Below, one piece after another: positions 54,001 through 64,000 of a stretch of DNA of 64,000 nt. The position numbers were made by a program, and so were the translations under genes. Source of the stretch: Pithys albifrons albifrons (taxonomy: Eukaryota > Chordata > Aves > Passeriformes > Thamnophilidae); NCBI RefSeq assembly GCF_047495875.1, contig NC_092463.1, positions 15,000,724 through 15,064,723 of the forward strand. The letters run 5' to 3'. Within the stretch, counting starts at the first letter, position 1. Each line of letters opens with the position of its first letter. A model generated the notes under the pieces. It was given only the letters and a program-made list of their open reading frames with translations. It did not search any database and was not told the DNA's origin.

Positions 54001-57000
54001 TTTTCTAACAGCAAAATCAGGTGGAAAGACCAACTTTCATTTCAGAGGAGAATCTCCTAATTCAATTTATTATCCTCTAGAACTGAGTTGAAGATTTTTA
54101 GTGACAGTTGGCTTTGCCATTTCCCATGGTTTTAGAAATAATGAGCTGGCTCCCAGAAGCTGGCCAGCATTCTCAACATCAATTCAAATCAAACTATGTT
54201 GTGTGCTCAAGAAAGGCATCAGAGTTGGCCAAACCTACCTTTGCTACCTCCTTCCCATTTCCCTTCACTCCTCAGCATTCCCTGTGGCATGCACTGGCAC
54301 CCAAAGGCTTTAAGGAACAGCAAGGGGTTGCTATCGTTGGCAGCCCAGACAGCAGCTTACATTAGCATGTTGTCTTCTGCCTTCTCCATGCCCTCCCCTT
54401 CTGTCAGCTATGCACTGTGCAGACCAGAGGTCAGGAGACAAATGTGTTAGAGGCAGAAATGTTTAGTCATTCAAATGTTCATCTTTAAAGCACCGTTAAG
54501 GATATTATGTACACTAACGTGATAAGCAATATATGTACCATGAAAACCATCCATGCTGAAAATTACAGCTGGCTGGGTAAAGAAGGTTACCTGTGAAAGT
54601 GTGAAGCAGAGTTGTAAGAGAAGTCAGGAGGTACACGCCTCTTCTCATACTTGGTAAGATTACAGAAGAAATCAGTGGCAAAACTACCTTAGAGAATAGA
54701 GGAGAGAGAGGGAGCACAGCAATTCAATTTACTCTGCTTCTGTTTCATGTCCTTGAGAAATACCAGGGAATGCACCAGGGGAATAAAACATCTGCCACCC
54801 TGACAACAAATCAGTGCAGGATTTCACCGCCTTGCTCATCTGCACAGCTTCACAGTATACTCAATCAGATGGCTCAGAGATCAACACAGAATGAACCATT
54901 TCACAGCCTGGATCCTACCTCAGAACAACAACCATTTGGCATGCCTTCACATTAATAATCACATATTCGATAACGTTGTCCTCTAGGTCAGTGGGGAGAA
55001 AGATATCTTAGGACAGGCAAAGAGAGAAGAGTTTTTGTGAAAGAATTTTCAATATTTTTCTCACAAAGAACTGCTGGGATCAGCATCTAGAAGAGAATTC
55101 AGAACTGTTCTGACTGAGGTTGCTCTGCTCCAGCTGAAGAACAACCAAACCACCAAACAGAACAGAAGAGGTGACATTTCCACTCCTGAGGTTTAGATTC
55201 TACATCAAGTTCCACTCAATTTTTACTAACCTACAGCCCAGTAAAGACATGCAGACATTCTAACTTGCTTCTGTCTTTAGTAAGACAACTGAGAATGTTT
55301 CTGCCAAGTTGCTTACACTTTCAGTGACTAGCATCTAAGTTTGCTGCTCTGAGGCACTTGCATCTCTTGTCCCTGAACAGGAGAATCGTTTACTCTTTGG
55401 TCCCAATCTTGCAGAACTAAGCTCAAATCTCTGCTGGATTTGGACTTGAGCCGATGCAATTATAACACTTGAAATAATTTATAAAACTAAGGATGGAGGA
55501 TATCAGAGACAAAGGAAGAAAATATAAAAGAGGACAGCATACCCGAGTTGGAAGGGAAACATTTTATACAGTCATATAAGAGAAAAGTTGGGAGAAAACC
55601 CCTGGGGAAAGATCCATAAAAAGGTATGTCTTGCATCAAGGAAGGTAAGGAAGAAAGACAAAGAAATAATTTATTTGAAGTGAAGCTCATTTTTAAAGAA
55701 GAGATAGTAAAATATCTCAAAATGCTTTGCCACTTTCTGTGGATTATTAAGGCATTTAATTATATACTTCATTTGAGCAGAGGTATAGTTCAGAGAATTA
55801 CTCACATACTTCAGGCATACATCTCATTGGGGTCTGAGAGGATTTCAATATGATCAGCTGCTCCAAGTCCTTGGGTTAAACTCCACTTCCAGAAATCCTT
55901 TAAAACTTTAAATTTTAACATTTTTGCTTCCTCATAGGTCCTACTGTTATTTTTTTCTCTCTGAATATACACCTCAACACCTCCACAAAGCAGTCAAAAA
56001 GACATAGTTGTCCCTTTCTGTTCCATGCAGTGACTCTGTGGGTCTGGTAGCTTTTATCAGTCACAGAACCCAGAACACCTTCCCACAATTTGCAAACACT
56101 CTTCGAGTTGTTTTGGCAGAAAAACCACAGTGGAAGTTGCTGGAAGTTTGGTTTTGTTTTATAGTCATGCACAGCTCATTCCTAGCCTGTCATCCCTTTT
56201 GTAACATTTGAAAAGCTTACAAACAAAATTGCAACAGACAGAACCAACAGAAGTTAAAAGCTTTTATTTTTACTATTATTTTTTAAAACATTTCCAAACT
56301 AGAGAACATTTTGCAAAACAAAAGGAAGCTGAACTGCATCCAGCAGTCTCCTTCAAAAAGACCCTGAGCTTTTCTGAAGCCACTATAATATTAATGCTTT
56401 CTAATTAGCTGCTGCTTGGAAGGTTTGGGCTCTGGCAGCTACAAGGAGTGTGGAATTCAGATTTCAAACCAGAAAGACTAAAGACTCAGTCTAAGAGTAG
56501 GTGTCATTTCAAAAAGGCGGTGCTGTGAGACAGACCTAAAAGACTGTGTGGGTGTGTGAGCCAGCAGAGGAACAAGTGGGTAGCGACTACCACTCACAAC
56601 ATCAGTTCTGGCTGCCACGTGCAGGCCACGTGGTTGTATTCACAGAGAGAACTCTTCCACCCTGTATTACCTCAGCTCCCTGCAATCCTTCTAGCACTGC
56701 AAAGCATACATTCAGGAACTGTTCAGCACTCCTGGTCTTTGTGTCACAGCTGGTCATGTTTTTTGCTTGTATTCAATGCTCAATGTAAGGAGAGGTATTG
56801 CCCAGTGTAGCACCAGAGGGGGCAGGGCAGCACAGCACCTTCAAACTGGATGTGAAGGAGTTCACACACTTTACTTTGATCCTTTTTATTCCAAAGTGCT
56901 AATAACTATGCAATGGTAGGATCATGTTTGCCAAAAGCTTCAACTGCATTTATCCTGCTGCTACCCCATGCAAATGCACTCCTGACATGTTCACCAGCAT

Positions 57001-60000
57001 AAGTAGATCAACCCACTGATGAGTGACACAGCTATCATCAGTTTACAAGCAATTTTGAAGGACCTTCCTTTCACACCTGAGCATGTATCCACTGAGAAAA
57101 AAAGTGTTTAAAACAATCATAGAGAGCCACCATAATTTCAAAAGACACCTTTAAAAATCAGTTAGGACACTACTCATCCAACCAAGACGTCTGCCGAAAA
57201 AACAGACAGAGGACTCCATCAAACCTCAGTAGCTTGGGTGGAAAATGCAATTCTTGATAGAAAATACCTTCTAGGAAATTACTAGCAACAGACACAGCAA
57301 AGTAACAGGGCTGGTCACGTCTGAATTTACTTGAGTTGCTGCTCTGATTTTCTGTTTTCCACATCACTGCACTCCATTTAAATGCTATAATGTTTTCTTT
57401 GATCAATTATTTAATTTGATGGTGTATGGTCATCAAAGCAGCACAGTGTTTTACTAAATCCTACACAACCCTTTGAATCATTTGGAATTTTTTGCTTTTA
57501 TCTGTTACAGGAATGGGGTTAGGAAGGTGGTGAAACTAGCTCCCTAATAGCCACCATCCATCCCATTTCCAGAAAAACTTATACTAGAATCTCCACCCCC
57601 ATGTCTGCAGCTCATCACTGAATTGAGAAATTCAGCCTAGATTAGCCAATATCAAGGTAAAAAAAAACAAAACAATCTATAATCAGTTTAGATTTTCAAG
57701 CCTATGTATTCTGAGGACCCAATACCACTGGGCTATCAAAATGCTACTAGAAACTGTTCTCATCAAGTCTGCCAAGAGACTTTTTGCTAAGTATAGGACA
57801 GGGTTGGGCTCTTACTGCTTAAGAAAAAACAAGACATTTGAAAAAGCAAGATGTTTGGCATTAATGTAGTGCTGCTTCACCCTCCATTCCTCTTACCTGC
57901 CATCTCTAGCTATTCTCTGTATAGAACAGAACCCTGGCTATTGCTGCCATCAGCTGTGTTGTAAAAGGTTCATGCTTTATCTCTATAAAGCATATGAATG
58001 TCCATTTGCAATTATATTATAAACCTCCTTGCCACACTCAACAAAGATGGAAATATGTGAGACCTGCTCCCTTTGTGAACATTGTAGTATAACAACTGCT
58101 GAAACCTATGTAAATTATTTAAAAAAGTAAAATATGTCTCACAGGATTAGTCTTACAGTTAAAGGGCACACGAAACAAAAAAATTACTTGCAGTTTCTTC
58201 TAACACTCACTGTGCAAAGGTGCACATAACTAACTGCACAAACACATGAATCACATGAGCCACATCCTACTTTTCCTTCCCTACCATCCACCTCCTATCA
58301 CATCCTCCTCTTCCAATATTCAGAAGTTCCTATAAGAAATTGGTCATGCTATTAATTGACAAAAACAGTCACTCTGAAACACGTAATCTCACCTTCCCTG
58401 AATTAATAACATGACCAGTAGTAGGTTGCCTCTTCTTCTCCTAGGATATTTTCTGATGAATTGCAAAGCATTCTCTCTCCACCCATGCCAGGCTTTAAGG
58501 TATTTCATTTTAAGCAAACAGACAGCCCTAATGATGTTACCGGAACAATATACACGTGTTCCAAGTGCAGTAAGTGTTTAAGTGTTTTGCTGGATTGGAA
58601 TCACTACTTTTGACATCTTTTGACAGCAATTACAAGCACAACCCTAGAACAGCAGCCTCCTCCAAAGTGCAGTATCAACACTTTATGAAAGCAGTATGCC
58701 CAAATCTCCAATGGATTTTCAAAAGCTTTGCTGGAACAGACATTTCTGCTATATAAGACTTGGGAAATGGAGTCTGCAGTGATAAGAAAAGTGTAGAGAT
58801 TCCTCATGCTCCCCTTACTAATAAAAATCTAATGTAATTGTTCCAAGGAGCCAGCAGAAACCCTTCTCCAGAAAATGATTCTCAGCTCAACTCTTGGCAA
58901 TATCCTGGACTAGGGCACCAGTGATTTCTGCACATAGAAAAGGATTTTGGCAACATCTCGGTTATGCAGCTGGTCCCTATGGCTGTGCCATACCACAGAG
59001 AGGCATGAGGACTTAAGCTTCAATCAAAGCATCTGATTCATCTGTAGTTAAACTCTGATCTGCTCTTTCAGCTTCTGATGCTTTAATTCTATTTATTATA
59101 GGTCAAGACATTCAGAAGGAATCAAAGGATGTCAGAGAAAATTACTTTAACCTTTGGAAGAAAGCAGAGCTGGAAGAGTAATGGTCAGTGCCCTATTACG
59201 CTGTACATAAATGAGCACTGAACTAGTTACGTAAAAGAATGACTACATGCTCCTAGATAACATTATTAATGTTTAATGTCATAGATCAAAGGGGTTTTGT
59301 CTCAGGTCTTAGATTATAATCAAGGCAGCTTTTGACAAGGATCATGTCTTTGTTCATGCATCTTTAACCCCTGATTCTCCATGTGGTTTGGCTTAGAGCT
59401 TACTCTTTGGCAATACCACTTTTTAAAGAAAAAAGTAGAATAAATCAGTCCTAAGCATACACCAGCAATGTCAAAGCTTCCAAATGGCCACCCCATTCAC
59501 CACTGTCACACATAGATTCTCCAAGTGCAACTATGACCAAAAGGTCAGTTTCTGTCTGGAGGCAGGCAAAGAATTCAGCTTTCTTGGCACATATATGGTG
59601 CACACAGACACACAGGCCAGCTCACGTTGAGCAAGCTGCCTGGATTCTGTTCTGAGCTGGTGGGAATAACTGACCAAAACCACAAACCTAAACTCTCTGG
59701 TTTTTAATACCTTCAGATTACCTTGCTGTAGAAATAGCACACAGCTAATAAAGGCTTTGAATCCCCCTTGATCCCCGAGATGAAGAACAGATAAAGTGGG
59801 AAAACAAATACGGTATTATTCTGCACTCTGGTTCCTCTGTGCTGGTACAGCACAGCACAATGGATCCTAACTGTGCATCCTCTAATATCAAGAAATGTAA
59901 GTAGAAAGGAATTAAAGGATACTGAACCTATGTCTGGGATTTCTGGAAATGCAGCAGCTCTGTTCAGGTGCCTGGCTGTCCAAAAACACCAAGCACACCC

Positions 60001-60087
60001 ACTGTGCACACACCAGCTTTGCAGCATGCACAGGGGCAGTCCACATAGGAGCTTCCATGAAAAGTCCACATGAAAAATAGGAGTATT
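48081..60087. other. Intron or 5' flank of C14orf132, no gene recognised
   Basis: About 12 kb. A GC-richer stretch at 50100-50760 yields many overlapping frames on both strands with no recognised product. A candidate exon-like plus-strand segment is at 48415-48606. Paired SOX-type sites (51696-51710) and a 15-bp tandem duplication (51724-51753) lie together. A partial CTCF-like site is at 56810-56825. No CR1, SINE or LTR termini were identified. Confidence 0.45.
51724..51753 (+). repeat. 15-bp tandem duplication
   Basis: CTGGAGTACATCTCG is followed directly by CTGGAGTACATCTCT: two adjacent copies with one difference at the last base. Looks like a recent slippage or repair duplication. Confidence 0.9.
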
Positions 60088-60540
60088 AAGCTGGTGAAGG
60101 ATCTGGAGCACATAAGTGTCTTATGAATGGCTGAAGGAACTCGAGTTGTTTTGCCTGGACAAAAGGAGGCTTGGGGGGACCTTACCACTCTCTCAAACTA
60201 CCTGAAAGGAGGTTGCAGCCAAGATGGGGGTCAGTCTCTTCTCCCAAGTAACAAGGGACAGGTCAAATTTGAAATGGCCTCAAGTTGTGCCAGGGGAGGT
60301 TTAGATTGAATGTTAAGAAACATTTCTTCACATAAAGTGTTGTCAAGCATTGGAACAGGCTGCCCAGGGAAGTGGTTGAGTCACCACCCCTGGAGGTAAT
60401 TAAATAATGTGTAGATGTGGCAGTTAGAGTCATGGTATAGTGGTGACTTTGGCAGCCACACTAATGGCTGGACTGAATCTTGAAAGTATTTTACAACCTA
60501 AAAATGACATATTGAAAATGAAGCTATGATTCTATAATAA
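60088..60540 (+). mobile_element. CR1 LINE, 5'-truncated 3' end
   Basis: Plus-strand CR1 of a different subfamily from the others. ORF2 C-terminal remnants (AAGCTGGTGAAGGATCTGGA; ACTACCTGAAAGGAGGTTGC; CTCAAGTTGTGCCAGGGGAG) are followed by CAGGCTGCCCAGGGAAGTGG, TGTAGATGTGGCAGTTAGAG and a decayed end, AAGCTATGATTCTATAATAA, which keeps one terminal octamer. The product region reads LSNYLKGGC and SSCARGG, as in CR1 ORF2. Many substitutions; inactive. Confidence 0.92.
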
Positions 60541-60914
60541 GTCAAAAGGAAAGGGTATTTTAAATCAAATTTTGTAGATTTTGCTATTACATTTTCATAA
60601 AAACTTGCATGACATTATTGATTCTAAACTAACTCAGTTTACTCTGCGTATTCCAGTGCTTTCCAGAAGATACATAGCTCTTAAAAATTAAGTTTCATGT
60701 GGAAGCAGCCTTGGACTTGTTGTTCCGCCATGGTTATAAGTAGCTATAGGGTTTCTTCAAGGTACACCACAGACCATCTCCCAGTTTTGGGGAAGGTGCC
60801 CGGAATTACTGCCAATGCAATGAAAGTCTTAAAGTGACTTGAATGATCACTGACCAGACATGAAATCCTAGAAGAGTAATGGAGAACACAAAAGCAGCGA
60901 CATTTAAATGATCT

Positions 60915-61021
60915 TTATTTTTGAATGGTTTTGTTTTCCGCAGCAAACTTGTTCACTTGTTTCTCTAGCTCCTGAAGCATGACATCATTTTTCTTATTTA
61001 AAAAAATTCCCAACACTGCAA
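60915..61021 (-). CDS. Exon-like terminal segment of an unrecognised gene
   Basis: On the minus strand, a TCTTTGATTTCAG acceptor (AG at 61023-61022) is followed by a frame of 34 whole codons (two leading bases complete a split codon) that ends in TAA at 60917-60915. The peptide starts AVLGIFLNKK and continues as a charged, helix-prone stretch (VMLQELEKQVNKFAAENK), like the C-terminal tail of a small membrane or coiled-coil protein. An AATAAA (60919-60914) overlaps the stop codon, and GT-rich sequence lies shortly after, so a very short 3' UTR is possible. The family was not recognised, and no partner exon was established. If real, it is either another minus-strand gene ending here or an alternative exon in the C14orf132 locus. 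A chance match remains possible. Confidence 0.4.
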
Positions 61022-64000
61022 CTGAAATCAAAGATTATAAAAATACAACTTTTAATCATTAAACTAAAGGCAAAAAATTCGAATTCTTGAATTTTAAGTT
61101 CTCAGAAACTATTTACAAAGAGCTTTTGAACATGAAGAATCAACATGAACTATGTATTACTTAGGTAAAAAAATATGCATGCTTCCAAGGCTCTTACTAC
61201 TTTTTCTCTGTTCTATATATAAAAGAAGAAAAGGCCACTTATCTGACAATTAAATAATATTTCTACTGTAGGGAGATACACCCGATCATAAAAACACTGC
61301 AAATTAAGGAGATCCATTCCTCATTTTCAATACAAAACAAAAAATACAGAAAACACTCCAGGAAAATTAAATTGCAAATATAAATCTTGAAAACCACATA
61401 ACTGGCATTATGACTGCAGGTGCTGCTCAGCTCATATTGATTAGTATCATACTGAAGACCATGACATCATTCTTTTCTTCTCTGTCTTCCCAGTTGTTTC
61501 CCACTGTGAGCTTCTGTTTTTTTCAAGTTGAATATGTTTCAACCCTACTCCCATTAACCTAGATGAAATGTTGATTGTTATTTTTTTCCATCAGCTGGCT
61601 CTTAAATGAATATTAATTTTCCTGTGTCAGAAGAAGGGAGGCGAGGCAGTTCACTCCTGGGCATCTGAGAGCAGGTCCTTAACCCCTGCTAAAAGCACTG
61701 AGTGCTCTTAGCTTGGACGCAGAGCTCAGCATCTCCCAAAACCAGGTTTTTATGCTGGAAGCAAAAGTCTCTATGTATAAGAAGCGGCTATTTCTGAGGT
61801 TACCTAGACTACAGGAGCACTCAGAAATCACTGAACAACACACAGAAATGAGCCAGTAGTACAGCTTAGCAGTGGCTGAACATCTTTGGCATAGTATCTT
61901 GAGATTAAATTAAAATATGAATATAAAATGAAAAAAATCACTAGCTAATAGGCTTTGACTAGGTGCGAGTCATACTTATTAGCACAACTGACCTTACCCA
62001 AAGTCAATTAGAGCACTCGCAGAACAGACGACACTCAAGCCTGCACAACCAACTACTGATGAACACAGTGATTGCAAAAAGCCTTATTTTAACAACAGAT
62101 TCAAATGTTACAGTCAAAAGTTGTTCTCTCTGGTATAGCTAATAAATATAATACAGCTGAGGTGTTCAGATGTGATCGCTGAAGCTGGATATCTAAACCA
62201 TAGTGCTGTAACTACACTGCACAGATTTGTTAGCATTACTTCTCGACAGGTGCCTGTTCCACAACAATTTTTATCAGCAAAATCTCATCTTTTCTATGGC
62301 ATCAAATATATCATTCCGGGGGGTAATTTCATTTGTCTTTCTGCTGGCACACAGAATGCTTTCAGGGCCTCCAAGGTACAAATCATTCACTGACATTTTG
62401 AAAAGGAGGAGAGGTGCTGAGTATGAAAGCTGAGGTTTATTCATATAGCTACCCAATGCTTCTAGAAAGCAAGGTTCCTTGTATTCAGGTGTCCAAAGTG
62501 GTGAACATACCAATACAATTATCCAGATATGCAAACTCTCACCCACTGAATGTTTTAGCAAACAAACCAAAACTTCACTTAAAAAACACTGTTAACTGTT
62601 GCATTATTTGGTCTGACATTTTCATCCTGTGCACTTAGGAGGATGCCAGACTTTAATTCTCCATAACACACTATAGGATCACTGAGGCTGCAAGTGGCAA
62701 CCTAATTTACACTCACCTTCTGCTTCTGTGTATACATCAAAGGGGCTTTGGTTTATGGTGTCTCAAAAGACATCTAGCACAGCAAACTTGGGTCCACAAT
62801 GAGCAGTAAAAAGTATGGTAATACAGAAAAGCAATTTATAGCAACATAAATAGTCTACAGTATCCAAACTAAATTAACTTGAGAGTTAACCATTCCTTGT
62901 ATGCCATGAAGCATCTCAGTTTAGGCATTACCTAGTTTTCTACAAAATATTAAGGTACTCATCAGGAAAAATGCAAACCCCATTGCAGGTCACAAGGAGG
63001 CTAATGAGAGTGATAGAGCATCTAAGTGGTTGTGAGCAGGGACTGTGGGTCAATAATTCTTTTCTGTTCTCACATACCCCTTCTACTGAAGATCATCTCA
63101 ATGGACCCTACCACCCCAGCACCAGAGATGCTGGCATTTTTTCAAGAGAAAGACAGAAAGATATAGCAGGGAAAAGAAAGCTGAAGGAAAGCAATACCTA
63201 AGTTAGAGCAGTGATATGCTAGCGGGTAAATTACACTATGGTGACAAGAATAGAAAGGGCTGACAGTTTAGAAAGAAAGGTACAAGAGGCCTGTGACAGG
63301 GGAGTAACAGAGTTAAGTGCAGCATCCGCTATACGTAGTGACCTAACAACTGGACTCATCTTCAGTAGAAAAGCAGCCCAAGAAATCCTTTCCCACAGCT
63401 CATCAAAGGTTAAGCACACAAATAAGCCCTGGAGGAATCCCCCAAGTGCCCTGTGAAACAGGTGCTGTGCAGACCCAGTGAGGCCCCACTAGAAGAGACA
63501 TCTGGGAGCCCTGACTGCTTCCCGCCTTCCGCTCACTATCCAAAGGGCTTTGTGGTGGAGAGCTCCAAGGTATTCGAACCTTTCTTCCTGAGGTGTATTG
63601 CCTTGCCTTTCCAACACATTAAAAAAACCTATCATTTGTCATTTCTTATGAAAAAGAAAAACAATAAATTAACTTCATAGGATCAGGGAGAAAAGCACAT
63701 TTCACTGTAGACTGTTGCACTAATTATCTTAGTAAGTGTAAGACACAGGTGAACAGAGAACTGTTCTGAGAGAACTAAAGCACCCAGCTTTGTGGCTCTT
63801 ACAACACACAGAATTAGGGTAGAAGATATGTGGAATATGGGACAGCAAAAATATGGGAGAGTATAGAAAGGGAATGGGCAGCACTAGTCCAAGCTTTGTC
63901 ACACACCACTCTGGTTACAGGAAAAATCTGCTGCTCTGCTGGACTATTGAGCTACAGGGACATTCCTCTTAAGCTTAGGCAACAAAAGATGGACACACAG
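61022..64000. other. No gene recognised; two coding-like frames
   Basis: AT-rich. Minus strand 62274-62570 is an open frame whose second half starts at an ATG in fair context (AAAATGTC, 62391-62389), and plus strand 63238-63456 is another open frame. Neither is recognised. No transposable-element ends, RNA genes or CpG-rich promoter were seen up to the window edge. Confidence 0.45.

Overview
This is a vertebrate nuclear window, almost certainly from a songbird. The evidence is its repeats: three loci of CR1 non-LTR retrotransposon 3' ends, with the avian terminal octamer repeat ATTCTATG; a tRNA-Ile-headed SINE with a CR1 tail that matches the TguSINE1 type known from zebra finch; and two solo LTRs of endogenous retroviruses with intact 5-bp target duplications. 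There is no operon-like gene density. Nearly all short open frames look like chance products of non-coding DNA.

One gene is identified with high confidence: the last coding exon of C14orf132 on the minus strand (31680-31904). It encodes a conserved small single-pass membrane microprotein. A good splice acceptor sits immediately upstream. The 74 encoded residues align without a gap to residues 10-83 of the human protein. The short first coding exon was not found. No CpG-rich promoter-like segment is seen either, so exon 1 probably lies beyond 64 kb. On this reading, 31.9-64 kb is intron or 5' flank, 28.3-31.7 kb is probable 3' UTR, and 1-28 kb is downstream intergenic DNA. In human, C14orf132 lies between TUNAR and the bradykinin receptor genes; neither neighbour is recognisable here.

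Layout: 1-2 kb intergenic; 2.0-2.55 kb solo LTR (minus); 12.2-12.9 kb coding-like broken minus-strand frame, possibly a decayed piggyBac-type transposase; 13.8-14.5 kb rearranged pair of CR1 fragments (minus); 19.6-19.9 kb G/T-rich low complexity; 21.7-21.84 kb tRNA-Ile SINE; 22.12 kb short telomere-like run; 23.0-23.26 kb 5S rRNA-derived retroposon-like segment; 31.68-31.9 kb C14orf132 exon; 32.8-33.24 kb CR1 (plus); 43.0 kb perfect 28-bp palindrome; 46.1 kb near-perfect hairpin; 47.48-48.08 kb solo LTR; 60.09-60.54 kb CR1 (plus); 60.9-61.02 kb exon-like minus-strand segment with acceptor, stop codon and polyadenylation signal, gene not recognised.

No new multi-gene system is visible. The items most worth following are the C14orf132 microprotein (including its resemblance to the TUNAR microprotein and an intron-retained frame that would add a signal-peptide-like start), the orphan exon at 61 kb, the 5S-headed composite, and the long perfect palindrome.
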